A stretch of 64,000 nt of DNA from Waddlia chondrophila WSU 86-1044 (GCA_945882915.1 CAMCWV010000007.1:1-64000), one strand, 5' to 3'; positions 25,757 through 34,881 are shown, numbered from the stretch's first letter. Translations and numbers: made by a program. The notes: generated by a model not told the origin, from the sequence alone.

Positions 25757-26240
25757 ATATACTCCTCGTAGTTGAAAACGAGAATTTGGACTAGTGCGAA
25801 AGCTCCCGCGGCTGAACGATCGCAAGTGCCTTAGTATTAGAAATACAAAGGGCACTTGCGATCGTTCAGCCCCGGGGCTTTGGCCTTGTCATTACCCACA
25901 TTTTTAGGCCTTTTTTTTTCTCTTGTTTTTCTCTGTGCCTCTGTGTTTCGAAAATCTTAATATCTTTTTTTTGAAACACAGAGAACACAGAGAAAAACAA
26001 GAGAAAAGAGAAGGGGGCGCGGAGTTGATGGTTGTTTTTTAGAAAACCGCGTAAGCGGCAATTAAGCGGCTTTCAAAAAAGTAACGCTGCCCTACCCAGG
26101 GAGCGAAAGCGTTCAGAGGGACGAGAAATAATTTGGGCTTGACAATTCACATAGCAGAGAAAAGAAAAGGTCTAAAATGTGGGTAATGACAAGGGCTTTG
26201 GCGCCGTCCAAGTTCCCATTTTCAGCTTAGCGGAGTATAT
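25757..26240. repeat. Pal-A copy split by an Ins-C insertion
   Basis: The left part (25757-25884) runs from ATATACTCCTCGTAGTTGAA through the central hairpin to GGCTTTGGC. The right part (26194-26240) resumes at GGCTTTGGC and ends TTCAGCTTAGCGGAGTATAT. Removing 25885-26193 and one 9-base repeat restores a full-length Pal-A like its neighbour at 26237-26402. Confidence 0.92.
25885..26193. mobile_element. Ins-C element with 9-bp target-site duplication
   Basis: The 309-bp element starts CTTGTCATTACCCACATTTT and ends in its inverse, AAAATGTGGGTAATGACAAG. It is flanked on both sides by GGCTTTGGC (25876-25884 and 26194-26202). Inside is a CACAGAG palindrome at 25915-26010 and about 180 bases with no open frame. 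There is no transposase, so it is a MITE-like non-autonomous element. Its termini also appear at 46540-46654. Confidence 0.88.
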
Positions 26241-26402
26241 ACTCCTCGTAGTTGAAAACGAGAATTTGGACTAGTGCGAAAGCTCCCGCGGCTGAACGAT
26301 CGTAAGTGCCTTAGTATTAGAAATACAAAGGGCACTTGCGATCGTTCAGCCCCGGGGCTTTGGCGCCGTCCAAGTTCCCATTTTCAGCTACGAGGAGTAT
26401 AT
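26237..26402. repeat. Full-length Pal-A element abutting tRNA-Leu
   Basis: This 166-bp copy has 72-bp arms: outer ATATACTCCTCGTAGTTGAA, then GAATTTGGAC, then GCTGAACGATCG and AAGTGCC. These pair with the right half around the loop TTAGTATTAGAAATACAAAG. The arms differ in a few places. Its last base is the discriminator position of tRNA-Leu, and its first four bases are shared with the previous Pal-A copy. Confidence 0.93.
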
Positions 26403-26484
26403 GCTCGAGGCCGGACTCGAACCGGCACGGGATTGCTCCCAAGAGATTTTAAGTCTCTTGTGTCTACCATTTCACCACTCGAGC
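26402..26484 (-). tRNA. tRNA-Leu (anticodon TAA)
   Basis: Read on the minus strand the acceptor GCTCGAG pairs with CTCGAGC. The anticodon arm is AGAGA CTTAAAA TCTCT, giving anticodon TAA. A long variable arm (TTGGGAGCAATCCCGT region) marks a class II tRNA, and GGTTCGAGTCC is the T arm. The D arm has TGGTGAAATGGTAGACAC, typical of Leu. No CCA is encoded; the discriminator A at 26402 is the last base of the neighbouring Pal-A element. Confidence 0.95.
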
Positions 26485-26532
26485 GTGGATAGAGAGAGAA
26501 ATACGTTAACGAGAATGGGGGTTAAGTGTCAA

Positions 26533-27735
26533 TCATGAAGGGGTGAATGTTGTGGCCATTGCAGATTCGAGCTGAGAAATGTAGTCGGTGAAGCTGTAAT
26601 CTTTAGCAGTTGTAGACAAGCAACCTTTGCTAAGTTGTTGATATAGAGAGGGTGACTGCAAAATATTGCGAATATTATCAGCTAAAACAGCTGGATCAAG
26701 GAGTGAGGGTTCTACAAGCTGATCTTTAACAGGATCGAAGACTTGCCTTGGAATAGAAGAGAGAGTTCCCCCTAAACGGGGATATTCTTTAAGCGGAATG
26801 GAGGGCGGCAAGCAAAGCCCCATGGCGCCATGTATGACGGCCTCTGGAAGACCATCTATCCTGGAGCAGACAATAGGGCAGCCGTGAGCGGCAGCTTCAA
26901 GCCCTACAAGGCCAAAGGGCTCTCTTAAGGAAGGGATTAGTAGGAGGTCGATTTCCTCGTAATAACGGCGCATATCGGGAACAAGCCCATGAAAAAAGAC
27001 ATGGCCCGAAAGATTTAAATGCTTAACTAGCGACTTCAATTTGCTATGCTCAGGACCTGTCCCTGCAATATGCAACTCGGCAAGGAGCTTAGTCTCACGT
27101 AGTAAGCTTAACGCATGGATAGCGAGGCTAACGCCCTTAATTGGAACCAGCCTAGCAGCAACGCCTAAGCGGTAGGGACGATTGTGTGGAAGATCTCTGG
27201 GCTCACTTCTAGGCACGGCTCTATAGTGCAAAGGATTTCTCACGATGGTAATGGGCCTATGGGCACCCCAGCGCAGTTCCATTGTCCGCTTAGACGACCG
27301 GGAGCACGCTAAAATAAGGTCCACGTCATCGAGAAAAGCTCCATTCATAGGAGCGTCCGGCTGGCTGATGGCGCTGCCGTGATCATAAAAAATTACAGAA
27401 CACTTTTGCTGCCGAGCCTGCTGGATAATCTGCCTTTCTCCAAAAGCATTCCACAACATGAGTAACTGGCCTGCATGTTGCTGGAAAAGATTCTGATGGT
27501 GCCATCTTCGCAAGAAGGGCAAGCACCTGGGAAGCTTAATCCCCTTCCAGTACTTAAGATAAGCAACAGAGGCTGCCTCTTTGTGGATAATTGACTGTAA
27601 AAGAGGGGCGATCTTGCCACCCACAAGCACGTGCTGGTTAAAGCCTGTTTTTGTTGCCCGGCTCATATAAGAACAAAAAAGACGCTCTACTCCACCTATG
27701 AGGCCAAGGTTGACGCGGTGTAATACGTCCCTCAT
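26533..27735 (-). CDS. Glycosyltransferase family 4 (GT-B fold)
   Basis: This 400-residue enzyme probably transfers a sugar from a nucleotide donor to a cell-surface glycan or lipid. The C-terminal half is the GT4 donor domain: RLGVAARLVPIKGV, LHIAGTGPEHSKL, and LREPFGLVGLEAAAHG with the E-x7-E motif. The N-terminal half is the acceptor domain (NLGLIGGVERLF). There is no signal or membrane segment. Its ATG overlaps the stop of the upstream glycosyltransferase gene (ATGA), so the two are coupled. The acceptor is unknown; placement beside another transferase and a membrane protein suggests a surface glycan pathway. Confidence 0.88.
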   Translation of the reverse strand: MRDVLHRVNLGLIGGVERLFCSYMSRATKTGFNQHVLVGGKIAPLLQSIIHKEAASVAYLKYWKGIKLPRCLPFLRRWHHQNLFQQHAGQLLMLWNAFGERQIIQQARQQKCSVIFYDHGSAISQPDAPMNGAFLDDVDLILACSRSSKRTMELRWGAHRPITIVRNPLHYRAVPRSEPRDLPHNRPYRLGVAARLVPIKGVSLAIHALSLLRETKLLAELHIAGTGPEHSKLKSLVKHLNLSGHVFFHGLVPDMRRYYEEIDLLLIPSLREPFGLVGLEAAAHGCPIVCSRIDGLPEAVIHGAMGLCLPPSIPLKEYPRLGGTLSSIPRQVFDPVKDQLVEPSLLDPAVLADNIRNILQSPSLYQQLSKGCLSTTAKDYSFTDYISQLESAMATTFTPS

Positions 27736-29033
27736 TTCTTACTCTCTTCCAAAGGATTATTAAAGCGCACAGTAAAACGGCGCCAAGCTTTAGGAAGTGA
27801 AATTGCACGGAAGTACCACAGCCTCCAGCGTGCGGCCTGTAAAAACTTTCCGGAGTGTCTTAAGCGGAGCAAGAACGCCACCACCTTAGACAATTGTTTT
27901 TCTGCAGGCGCTGAGGATGGAGCGACCGAACGAATATGAGAACAAATCTGCTCTACAAATGCACTATAAGTATATTTTCCAGATGCCACGAGATCTTGAT
28001 AGGCCCTCTCTGCCATCTGCTCGCAAGCCTTGCGATCCTTAATCGCCTCCAGAACCTCCAAGACATTGCTAAAGTCGGGCTTTACCGCAATATAATGGAC
28101 ACCAGGCTGCATCGTCGTGTGGCCACTATAATCCCCTTCAACCAAAACCTGACACGTCCTGGTAATGGCACATTCAAAATGGCGCGGAGAAATAGCCGAC
28201 AGAACAAAAACACCATCTTTACCTTTAAAACAATGCTCTTCCACTTCTTCAAAATCAGCTGTGGGGTGTTTTTTAACGTACACCTCAATAGCGCTACGAG
28301 CCTTTCCATCAATATCCCAAAGGCTAGAGCCCCCAGGAACACCTATCACGGTACGGCATCTCATTAGAAAGCGAACCCAATTATCTCCATAAAAGACTGC
28401 GCGCGGATCAGTCGAGATATCCATGCTCAAAGGAGTTGTCTTCTGGTGCTTTAAAAAAGCTTCGGCAACGAGATACTTGAGCTGCCCTAAGCGGCCACAA
28501 AGAAACTGCTCTTTCCTTGCGCGGTAGCCAATATCGATCTCTTTTGCAACGCTTCCTTCTAGAGAGCGAACCTGACGGACCATCTCCTCATCAACAAATC
28601 CTGGGTAGGTTGCAAAGAGATGTTGCACCCCACATTTATCAAGTGGATACAACACACGCGCTTGCGCTTGCGTTGCACAAGTAAAAACGGTATCGACCCC
28701 AATGTCTTTAAATAGGGTCCAGAGCATGTCTGTGTGCAAATATTCATCTTGAGGAATAGCGATCTTTACCCCAGACATCTTCTTCAGACACAAAAGCTCT
28801 TGAGCATAGCGAGGCCACCATTTGGGGTGGCGCATGCGCATGTTAAGCAAAGAGTAATGTAGAACAATCCCGTCATAGGCTACCTGTGTGACGTAAAAAG
28901 GGATCCCTGATAGAACGTTGCAATAGTGAACCTCTGCATCTGGAAGATAGCGCCGAAAGGCCATGAGATGGTCTTCTATTGTTTTTCTCTGAGGCTTCCA
29001 AGGTTGGGAGTGGTGTAAAACAAGCAGTTTCAT
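27732..29033 (-). CDS. CgeB-like glycosyltransferase family 1 protein
   Basis: This 433-residue protein has a GT-B-like layout. The N-terminus (KLLVLHHSQPWKP) begins a Rossmann-type strand. GVPGGSSLWDIDGKARSAIE and LSAISPRHFECAITRTCQVL, with VEGDYSG and GVHYIAVKPDFSNV after it, resemble the C-terminal domain of CgeB and related glycosyltransferases. No signal or membrane segment is seen. It overlaps the preceding gene and the following GT4 gene by ATGA on each side, so three genes form one translationally coupled set. The sugar and acceptor cannot be predicted. Confidence 0.75.
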   Translation of the reverse strand: MKLLVLHHSQPWKPQRKTIEDHLMAFRRYLPDAEVHYCNVLSGIPFYVTQVAYDGIVLHYSLLNMRMRHPKWWPRYAQELLCLKKMSGVKIAIPQDEYLHTDMLWTLFKDIGVDTVFTCATQAQARVLYPLDKCGVQHLFATYPGFVDEEMVRQVRSLEGSVAKEIDIGYRARKEQFLCGRLGQLKYLVAEAFLKHQKTTPLSMDISTDPRAVFYGDNWVRFLMRCRTVIGVPGGSSLWDIDGKARSAIEVYVKKHPTADFEEVEEHCFKGKDGVFVLSAISPRHFECAITRTCQVLVEGDYSGHTTMQPGVHYIAVKPDFSNVLEVLEAIKDRKACEQMAERAYQDLVASGKYTYSAFVEQICSHIRSVAPSSAPAEKQLSKVVAFLLRLRHSGKFLQAARWRLWYFRAISLPKAWRRFTVRFNNPLEESKK

Positions 29034-30271
29034 GGCACTAATTTATAAGAGTGTATAAAGAGCTGTTGGGCCAAATGAGTGACCTCCAGCTTTTGCTTCC
29101 AATAAACTTTTTCTTCATTGGGGGCGTAGGTGTGTGCGAGAACAAGCAGTGCAGGGTGGCTAGGACATAGAGTTAACGCCTTTTTGAGATAATCCCATCC
29201 AGCAGAAGTGCTCTTTTTCTTAAAACAACCAAGAGCCACGTTAGCGAGCAATCCTGGATGGTCTAACAGATTTTTTTCCTTCATCAAGGAAAGCGCCTTA
29301 TCCACTTTTCCATCCCTAGAGAAACGAAAAACCCGCTCCCAAGGAGGTGGGGAAATCAGAGTCGATACGCCGCCCCGAATTAACAAACCCGTAGCGTAAT
29401 AGCCAAAGAAGAACACATTTACAAGGGTGAGCGCCATAAAGCCATAAATTGCATAACGGACCCACTCAAGAGACGTTGGCGGCATCCATCCCCAAATAAC
29501 GGGGTACCAAAGGGAGGCGATGGTGATAAGCCACAAACAGGCCCATAAGAAATGAGAAAGCAACTTGGCCACTGCTGGCCTTACCTCATTATCAAACCCC
29601 TGAAAAGTGTATGTGCTGTTACCTGTTAGCCGGTAGAGCCCTTTCTTTAGTTCATGTCCAAGGAGAGAGAAAAAACCAGAGGCACAAAAATTGTACGGCT
29701 TTTCATTATCTACGCAGAGACTCTTTCGCCCCTTGAGAACAGTGAGGCACTCGGCACAATAAGAACACCCCTCTGAAGGGGCCTGAATGCTATTATATAG
29801 TAGCTCACAAGAGCCGCAACACCGAATATCAAGAGACTCCCTTTCGGACGAGGAAAGATGGAAAACGTACTCACGAACGCGAAGCAGATTAAACTGCTTT
29901 TGCAATAAACGAATATCTTTAGGATCAGCTTCAATAGCCACTGTGGCATCAGAAAGCTCTTCCCAGTCATCTGAGACATACTCAGCACCACAAAACTCTT
30001 TGGAAAGACGTTTGACGCCTTTAGATTTAAGCACCTTTCCACTGTAGGTCACGATGCACACCTTCTCACAAAACTCCCATCCGGAAATCTGTGAGAGGGG
30101 CACAACAACCTCTTGGCTCCTTTCAAAGAAGAAATGGACCCCCTGTTCTGAGATCCGAATAGCAATGGGGCGAGACCCCGGCAGCTTTTCTTTACCTTCT
30201 ACTGCCGAGGTCTCAAAGGGGGCTGTAGTGAGAGCGTTGAGATCAATGTCTACAGAAGAGGCAATACCCAT
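29030..30271 (-). CDS. Uncharacterised membrane protein with Cys-pair motif
   Basis: I do not recognise a family for this 413-residue protein. Residues 1-140 are soluble and mixed alpha/beta. Residues 150-190 carry CCGSCELLY and CSYCAECL, a pattern of paired cysteines that could bind zinc. Two membrane helices follow near residues 240-262 (LWACLWLITIASLWYPVIW) and 270-295 (YAIYGFMALTLVNVFFFGY). The C-terminal 110 residues are helical and TPR-like (GKVDKALSLMKEKNLLDH, LKKALTLCPSHPALLVLAH). It is 22 bases after the CT504-like gene and overlaps the next glycosyltransferase gene by ATGA, so a role in the same pathway is plausible. Confidence 0.72.
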   Translation of the reverse strand: MGIASSVDIDLNALTTAPFETSAVEGKEKLPGSRPIAIRISEQGVHFFFERSQEVVVPLSQISGWEFCEKVCIVTYSGKVLKSKGVKRLSKEFCGAEYVSDDWEELSDATVAIEADPKDIRLLQKQFNLLRVREYVFHLSSSERESLDIRCCGSCELLYNSIQAPSEGCSYCAECLTVLKGRKSLCVDNEKPYNFCASGFFSLLGHELKKGLYRLTGNSTYTFQGFDNEVRPAVAKLLSHFLWACLWLITIASLWYPVIWGWMPPTSLEWVRYAIYGFMALTLVNVFFFGYYATGLLIRGGVSTLISPPPWERVFRFSRDGKVDKALSLMKEKNLLDHPGLLANVALGCFKKKSTSAGWDYLKKALTLCPSHPALLVLAHTYAPNEEKVYWKQKLEVTHLAQQLFIHSYKLVP

Positions 30272-30293
30272 CTCTAAAAACCTACTCTACCCG

Positions 30294-31184
30294 CTAAACA
30301 GCTTCTGGAGAAGTGCTACTAGGGATCTTTTCTAGGAGACCACCTTCAGCTTCCAGAGGCGCCTCAGAAGAAGCCTCTCTTAAAAGGAGATCTATAGGCT
30401 CTTTTTTGGAACCTTCATCCTCTGCCAGAGAAAAGCGAGCGCTGTCAAACTTTGAATCCGCATAAAAATCCATAGAGTTCACAACAAGTGGAGGCACTGT
30501 AATGGCTTTTAAAGGTCCTGTTACTGTAGAAGTTGACCCCTCCTCATCAGAGGTTCTGAAAGAGGAGGCTCTTGAATTAGATTCTCTTGGCGCTTGCTGA
30601 ATAGGTCCTCGGGACTGCTGACCCGTTGACTGCATAGCTGACTGAGTAGACTCTTCTGACCGAGTCTCTTCAGAACCCTCTTCTTTTGGAGAGTCTGAAG
30701 AATCTTTTTCATCTTCCATACCATCACGACTTCTGCCACGACTTCTGCGACGTACACGTCCACGTTTCCTATCGCCACCTTTTGGGGCAGGAACTGCACC
30801 TTCTTCATCTCTTTCTTCTGCAGGCTCTTCTTGAGACTCTTCTATCTCGTCTGACTCCTCGTCACTTGAAGACTCCCGAATGTCCGCTGAGCTTTCGCGC
30901 CAGCCACCAATCTTAACTCCCTTCTCGACGACTCCTTTTTTCAAGACAATACGCGTTTCTCTAACCTCAAGAACTTCATAATCGCTAATAGGGACTACAA
31001 AACACTTTGGGCGTTCGAGGGAACGGAAAAAGACAGCATGTCCAAAGGAAATAACTTCTACAGCATCGACGAAATACTCTTCCTGACCGACACCTTTGCT
31101 ATTACGAACGACGAGCTTGCTGCCCTCTTTCGCTGTAATAATTGTTTCAATAACGGGTTCTCTAGTAAAAATCACTGGTTCCAT
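30294..31184 (-). CDS. CT504-like protein with disordered charged middle
   Basis: The gene is 15 bases downstream of gapA, where Chlamydia has the uncharacterised gene CT504. Residues 1-100 look folded and beta-rich (FTREPVIETIITAKEGSKLV, HAVFFRSLERPKCFVVPI). Residues 103-215 are disordered: a Glu/Asp/Ser-rich stretch, then a highly basic block (GDRKRGRVRRRSRGRSRDG), then Glu/Ser-rich sequence. The C-terminus is also acidic. There is no signal or membrane segment. Function is unknown; the RG-rich basic block could bind nucleic acid. Homology to CT504 is from position and general appearance, not alignment. Confidence 0.78.
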   Translation of the reverse strand: MEPVIFTREPVIETIITAKEGSKLVVRNSKGVGQEEYFVDAVEVISFGHAVFFRSLERPKCFVVPISDYEVLEVRETRIVLKKGVVEKGVKIGGWRESSADIRESSSDEESDEIEESQEEPAEERDEEGAVPAPKGGDRKRGRVRRRSRGRSRDGMEDEKDSSDSPKEEGSEETRSEESTQSAMQSTGQQSRGPIQQAPRESNSRASSFRTSDEEGSTSTVTGPLKAITVPPLVVNSMDFYADSKFDSARFSLAEDEGSKKEPIDLLLREASSEAPLEAEGGLLEKIPSSTSPEAV

Positions 31185-31199
31185 CCATGATTAAATGGT

Positions 31200-32222
31200 T
31201 TATTTGGGTTCGACAGAAGCCATATATCTGAGAAGATCTGCGATACGGCAGGAATAACCCATTTCATTGTCATACCAAGCAATGAGCTTAAAGAATGTGC
31301 CATTGAGAGCGATTCCTGCACCTTTATCGAAAATCGCGGAATAGGTGCTGCCAATAAAATCTGAAGAGACCACCTGTTCATCACAATATGATAAATACCC
31401 TTTCATAGAATCTTCTGAGGCCTTGCGCATTGCACAGCATATTTTTTCATAGGTGGTCGATTTACTCACTTTAACAGTAAGATCAACTACGGAAACATCT
31501 GCCAAAGGCACGCGGAGTGCCATGCCCGTCAACTTCCCCTCAACTTCGGGAATGCACGAAGCAACTGCCTTAGCAGCGCCAGTAGATGCAGGTATAATGT
31601 TTTGTAAAGCGCCACGCCCACCTCTCCAGTCCTTCTTTGAAGGACCGTCAACTGTGGGTTGTGTTGCTGTTACCGCGTGAATAGTGGTCATCAATGCTTC
31701 TTCAATACCAAAATTGTCTAGAATCACCTTTGTGATAGGTGCTAGGCAATTTGTGGTACAAGAAGCGTTGGAAACAATAAAATCCTTTGAAGGATTGTAT
31801 TTTGCATGGTTAACGCCCATGACAAACGTTGGGACGCCACCTTTTGCAGGAGCAGAGATAATAACCCTCTTAGCTCCGGCAGTAAGATGCTTTTGAGCCT
31901 CTTCTTTTTCTGTAAATAAACCTGTGCATTCGATCACATAATCGATGCCAAGTTCAGCCCAGGGTAATTTTTTTGGATCACGCTCAGAAAGAACGAGCGT
32001 CTTCTTGCCATTCACAACTAGGTGATTCTCTTTTGCGTCCACTTTGCCTTTAAAACGGCCGTGCGTAGAGTCAAACTTAAGCAAATAAGCCAAATTATCT
32101 GCTGGAACGAGATCGTTAACCGCAACGAACTCCACATCCAGATCTTGTCTCATCACTGCGTGACGGAAAAACAAACGTCCAATTCTACCAAATCCATTAA
32201 TCGCGATCTTGATCGTCATCAA
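31200..32222 (-). CDS. gapA: Glyceraldehyde-3-phosphate dehydrogenase
   Basis: This 340-residue glycolytic enzyme oxidises glyceraldehyde-3-phosphate with [16 protein letters not shown] is the NAD-binding loop; [12 protein letters not shown] contains the catalytic Cys; [22 protein letters not shown] and [11 protein letters not shown] are family motifs. It begins with two ATGs (MMTIK), and the second may be used. In Chlamydia gapA (CT505) follows rplQ at the end of the ribosomal cluster, as here, but the gap is 524 bases and contains repeats and a terminator, so gapA is probably transcribed separately. Confidence 0.97.
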   Translation of the reverse strand: MMTIKIAINGFGRIGRLFFRHAVMRQDLDVEFVAVNDLVPADNLAYLLKFDSTHGRFKGKVDAKENHLVVNGKKTLVLSERDPKKLPWAELGIDYVIECTGLFTEKEEAQKHLTAGAKRVIISAPAKGGVPTFVMGVNHAKYNPSKDFIVSNASCTTNCLAPITKVILDNFGIEEALMTTIHAVTATQPTVDGPSKKDWRGGRGALQNIIPASTGAAKAVASCIPEVEGKLTGMALRVPLADVSVVDLTVKVSKSTTYEKICCAMRKASEDSMKGYLSYCDEQVVSSDFIGSTYSAIFDKGAGIALNGTFFKLIAWYDNEMGYSCRIADLLRYMASVEPK

Positions 32223-32305
32223 TAGCCCCCATTATCAGCACGGCACCGAATTAATTAGCGCCATCATAATGCATAAAATACTGAATGTAAAGAAGGGAAT
32301 CCATG

Positions 32306-32415
32306 CACCCCTGCTTAAATATTTAAGCTCCCTAGTGGTCTGTCTATGCGGCAGGAATGTCTTTAGTGAGTAACCAGGCCGTCTAGGCCTTTTATTTACA
32401 GATCTTTTGCTTGAC
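32306..32415. repeat. Degenerate Ins-B copy
   Basis: CTTAAATATTTAAGCTCC and GTAACCAGGCCGTCTAGGCC resemble Ins-B but the right terminus is missing. TTTATTTACAGATCTTTTGC then TTGAC resembles bases around 1295-1315. Confidence 0.55.
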
Positions 32416-32433
32416 CACAGTTGCCTAAGCTGC

Positions 32434-32470
32434 TTAAAGAGCGAGCATTAGCGAAGCTCTTTGAGTTTCC
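32434..32470. repeat. Rep-F end fragment
   Basis: TTAAAGAGCGAGCATTAGCG then AAGCTCTTTGAGT matches the left arm of the Rep-F element at 51378-51567 with few differences. Confidence 0.65.
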
Positions 32471-32499
32471 ATAAAAATCATAATTTTCACCTGGAAGCC

Positions 32500-32652
32500 T
32501 CAAAACAAGCGTTTGCCCTCTCCAGAAGGTAACCAGGCCGTCTCGGGCTGGGATTTCAGATTAAATCCACATCAAACGTTTGCTTGGTGGCAGGTTAGAT
32601 CCCAGACCGGGACCGCCCAGGTTACCTTCTGGAGAGGGTCCTGCGCTTTAAA
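32500..32652. mobile_element. Ins-B inverted-repeat element
   Basis: AACAAGCGTTTGCCCTCTCC then AGAAGGTAACC at the left pairs with GGTTACCTTCTGGAGAGGGT then CCTGCGCTTT at the right. The interior carries TCGGGCTGGGATTTCAGA and GATCCCAGACCGGGACCGC, again in inverse relation. It lies between gapA and rplQ. A short dyad CTAGTAC/GTACTAG follows at 32653-32674. Confidence 0.78.
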
Positions 32653-32682
32653 GCTAGTACAGCGTAGTGTACTAGGGGAAAT

Positions 32683-32728
32683 AAAAAAAGCTACGGTAGA
32701 GAGTTAACCCTACCGTAGCTTTTTTTTT
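32683..32728 (-). terminator. Terminator at the end of the ribosomal protein cluster
   Basis: AAAAAGCTACGGTAG and CTACCGTAGCTTTTTTTTT form a 15-bp stem around AGAGTTAACC, with A- and T-runs on both sides, so it can work in either direction. It is 18 bases past the rplQ stop on the minus strand. Confidence 0.95.
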
Positions 32729-32746
32729 AGTCTAGTTAGTTTAAAA

Positions 32747-33214
32747 TTAAGTGACTTGTGCAGTACTTTCCGCTGGGAGGTACTGAATAATACAAGTTTC
32801 AGCGTTATCACCAATGCGCCTTGACATACGGATGACACGAGTATAACCGCCTTGACGAGCAGCAAAACGAGGAGCGAGATCATCAAAGAGTTTGTTGATT
32901 ACATTGCGATCATCGTTATGAGAGCTTGTGTCTCTCTTTTCGCCAGCTTTCAAAGAAGCCACCTTCCGTTCTTGAGGAGTTAACGTGTTATACGTAACCA
33001 TAAGCTGCCCAATAGCGCGGCGCTTAGCTGTCAAAGCATCAGGCCCTTTGGCAAGAGTGATGATCTTGTCTGCAAAGCGGCGTAGTTCTTTGGCTTTTGC
33101 TACCGTTGTTTGTATTTGCTCATTGAGAATCAACGATTTCAACATATTGGCCAGCAAACAACGCTTGTGTGCACCTGTACGACCGATCTTAAATGTATGC
33201 TTACGGTGTCTCAT
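32747..33214 (-). CDS. rplQ: 50S ribosomal protein L17
   Basis: L17 (155 residues) binds 23S rRNA near the exit of the large subunit. The N-terminal [20 protein letters not shown] and [20 protein letters not shown] are diagnostic. The C-terminus is longer than the E. coli protein, with a basic tail ending [16 protein letters not shown], as in other chlamydial L17 proteins. It is 14 bases downstream of rpoA and is the last gene of the supercluster before a strong terminator. Confidence 0.96.
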   Translation of the reverse strand: MRHRKHTFKIGRTGAHKRCLLANMLKSLILNEQIQTTVAKAKELRRFADKIITLAKGPDALTAKRRAIGQLMVTYNTLTPQERKVASLKAGEKRDTSSHNDDRNVINKLFDDLAPRFAARQGGYTRVIRMSRRIGDNAETCIIQYLPAESTAQVT

Positions 33215-33228
33215 TTTCTATTCCTCGT

Positions 33229-34356
33229 CTAGCTCTCGGCTGATTGTTGTTTTTCCAGATAATCCTGGAGAAGTTTATTAATGTTCTTTGCGGTGATATC
33301 ACCTACTGGTGCCCCCATCTTCTCTGCCAAGGATGTTAAGTCCTCCCCAAGCTCAAGTCCAAGTTCTTTTAGCTTTTCTTTGATTTCAGTAAGAGACTTT
33401 TTACCAAAGTTGCGGCACTTAAGCATTTCTGATTCTTCTCTTAGAACTAACTCACCCATCGTGTGAATGTCCGCATTCTTGAGGCAGTTCGCAGAACGAA
33501 CAGACAACTCAACATCATGAACACTCTTCATTAGTTGGAGAACTAGTGTGTCTAAATCTGTATCGCGGTCACCTGCTTCTGTTTCAAAGCTAAGACGATC
33601 AGCCGTCTCGTCATCAAATACATCAAAGTGTTTAATTCCGATTTGTGCCGCTAAACTAAGTGCTTTCTTTGGGCTAATGCGCCCATCTGTAGTCACTTCT
33701 AAGATCAGTGTGTCAAAATCTGTATCTTGGCCTACACGGCACTTCTCAACATAATAGTTTACTAAGGTGACTGGAGAGAATGCAGAGTCAATAACGATTT
33801 CATCAACAAGCTTTTCTTCGATAACGTGACGCTCTGAAGGGACATACCCTTTACCCATCATGACCTTTAATTCAACTGTTCTCTTCATTGGCTGAGTCGC
33901 AGTGAAAAGATGAAGGTCTGGGTTAACTGCTTTAAACAGAGGATGATCACCAACCAAATCGCCCAACGTGACAGAAACATGTCTACTTTTCCCGAGATCT
34001 TCGATGTCTAGTTTCTTAGTGATCGTCGTGATCTTTCGTGAATGGTGATGAGGGTCACGTCCTTCTGCTGGAGCGTAAATGAGAAGAGCGTTCTTAAGGT
34101 TAAGAACAATATTCGTCATGTCCTCAACAATCCCCTCAACTGCCATGTACTCATGGGGCACGCCTTGAATGCGCACCGAAATGATAGCAGGGGCCTCAAG
34201 CGATGATAACAAAATCCGTCGCAAAGAATTTCCAACAGTATGCCCAAAGCCTTTATCAAACGGCTCTGCAATAAACTTTGCAAACGTAGGCGTAGCAGTT
34301 GCCTCGTCCACAACAATTTTTTCCGGCATCTCTAACTTGCCATAGGTCACTGACAT
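33229..34356 (-). CDS. rpoA: RNA polymerase alpha subunit
   Basis: Alpha (375 residues) nucleates RNA polymerase assembly and contacts promoters. The N-terminal domain has [20 protein letters not shown], the dimerisation motif. The C-terminal domain (about 285-345) has [20 protein letters not shown] and the helix-hairpin-helix [20 protein letters not shown]. It is about 45 residues longer than the E. coli protein, partly from a C-terminal extension after residue 345. It sits between rpsK and rplQ in the standard alpha-operon order without rpsD. Confidence 0.97.
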   Translation of the reverse strand: MSVTYGKLEMPEKIVVDEATATPTFAKFIAEPFDKGFGHTVGNSLRRILLSSLEAPAIISVRIQGVPHEYMAVEGIVEDMTNIVLNLKNALLIYAPAEGRDPHHHSRKITTITKKLDIEDLGKSRHVSVTLGDLVGDHPLFKAVNPDLHLFTATQPMKRTVELKVMMGKGYVPSERHVIEEKLVDEIVIDSAFSPVTLVNYYVEKCRVGQDTDFDTLILEVTTDGRISPKKALSLAAQIGIKHFDVFDDETADRLSFETEAGDRDTDLDTLVLQLMKSVHDVELSVRSANCLKNADIHTMGELVLREESEMLKCRNFGKKSLTEIKEKLKELGLELGEDLTSLAEKMGAPVGDITAKNINKLLQDYLEKQQSAES

Positions 34357-34414
34357 GTCTGAACCCTAATGTTGAATGATTGATATAACTAATAATAACA
34401 ACGGCAGCACAAGA

Positions 34415-34843
34415 TTAAACGCGACGGCGCTTAGGTGCACGGCAACCATTATGCGGAACAGGTGTCTTATCGTGAATCGCATTGATTCTTAAGCCTGCGC
34501 TCTGGATTCCACGTAAAGCAGACTCACGACCAGGTCCAGGACCATTAAGGTTGCATTCTACATCTGTCATGCCATAGCTCATAGCGACTCTGCCTGCTTC
34601 TTGAGCAGCAACAGTTGCAGCAAAGGCTGATGACTTTCTTGAGCCTTTAAAGCTCTGTGTCGTTGCAGATCCAGCAGATCTCGAAGAAATAACATTCCCC
34701 GAAGTATCACAAATAGATACAATGGTGTTGTTAAACGACGCTTTTACATGTACAACACCATGTGGAACGTGCTTAGCAGTTTTCTTTTTAGCCTTAACAG
34801 CCGCTTTTTTTAAGGGCTTGTTAGTGGTGTGTTGCTTACTCAA
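34415..34843 (-). CDS. rpsK: 30S ribosomal protein S11
   Basis: S11 (142 residues) lines the platform of the small subunit. GVVHVKASFNNTIVSI and GPGPGRESALRGIQSAG are diagnostic. The start is a TTG at 34843, supported by AGGAG 8 bases upstream. The Lys-rich N-terminal extension precedes the core. It lies 38 bases after rpsM. Confidence 0.96.
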   Translation of the reverse strand: MSKQHTTNKPLKKAAVKAKKKTAKHVPHGVVHVKASFNNTIVSICDTSGNVISSRSAGSATTQSFKGSRKSSAFAATVAAQEAGRVAMSYGMTDVECNLNGPGPGRESALRGIQSAGLRINAIHDKTPVPHNGCRAPKRRRV

Positions 34844-34881
34844 CGGTGCGACTCCTAATTTTATTTCTTCCTAGCTAAAAC

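Noticed and set aside
25885-26193. CRISPR-like or phage attachment structure in the repeat cluster
   Set aside because: There are no regularly spaced repeats; the structure is explained by an inverted-repeat element with a 9-bp duplication.
26274-26492. 72-codon plus-strand frame across Pal-A and tRNA-Leu
   Set aside because: It is the antisense of the tRNA gene and palindrome.
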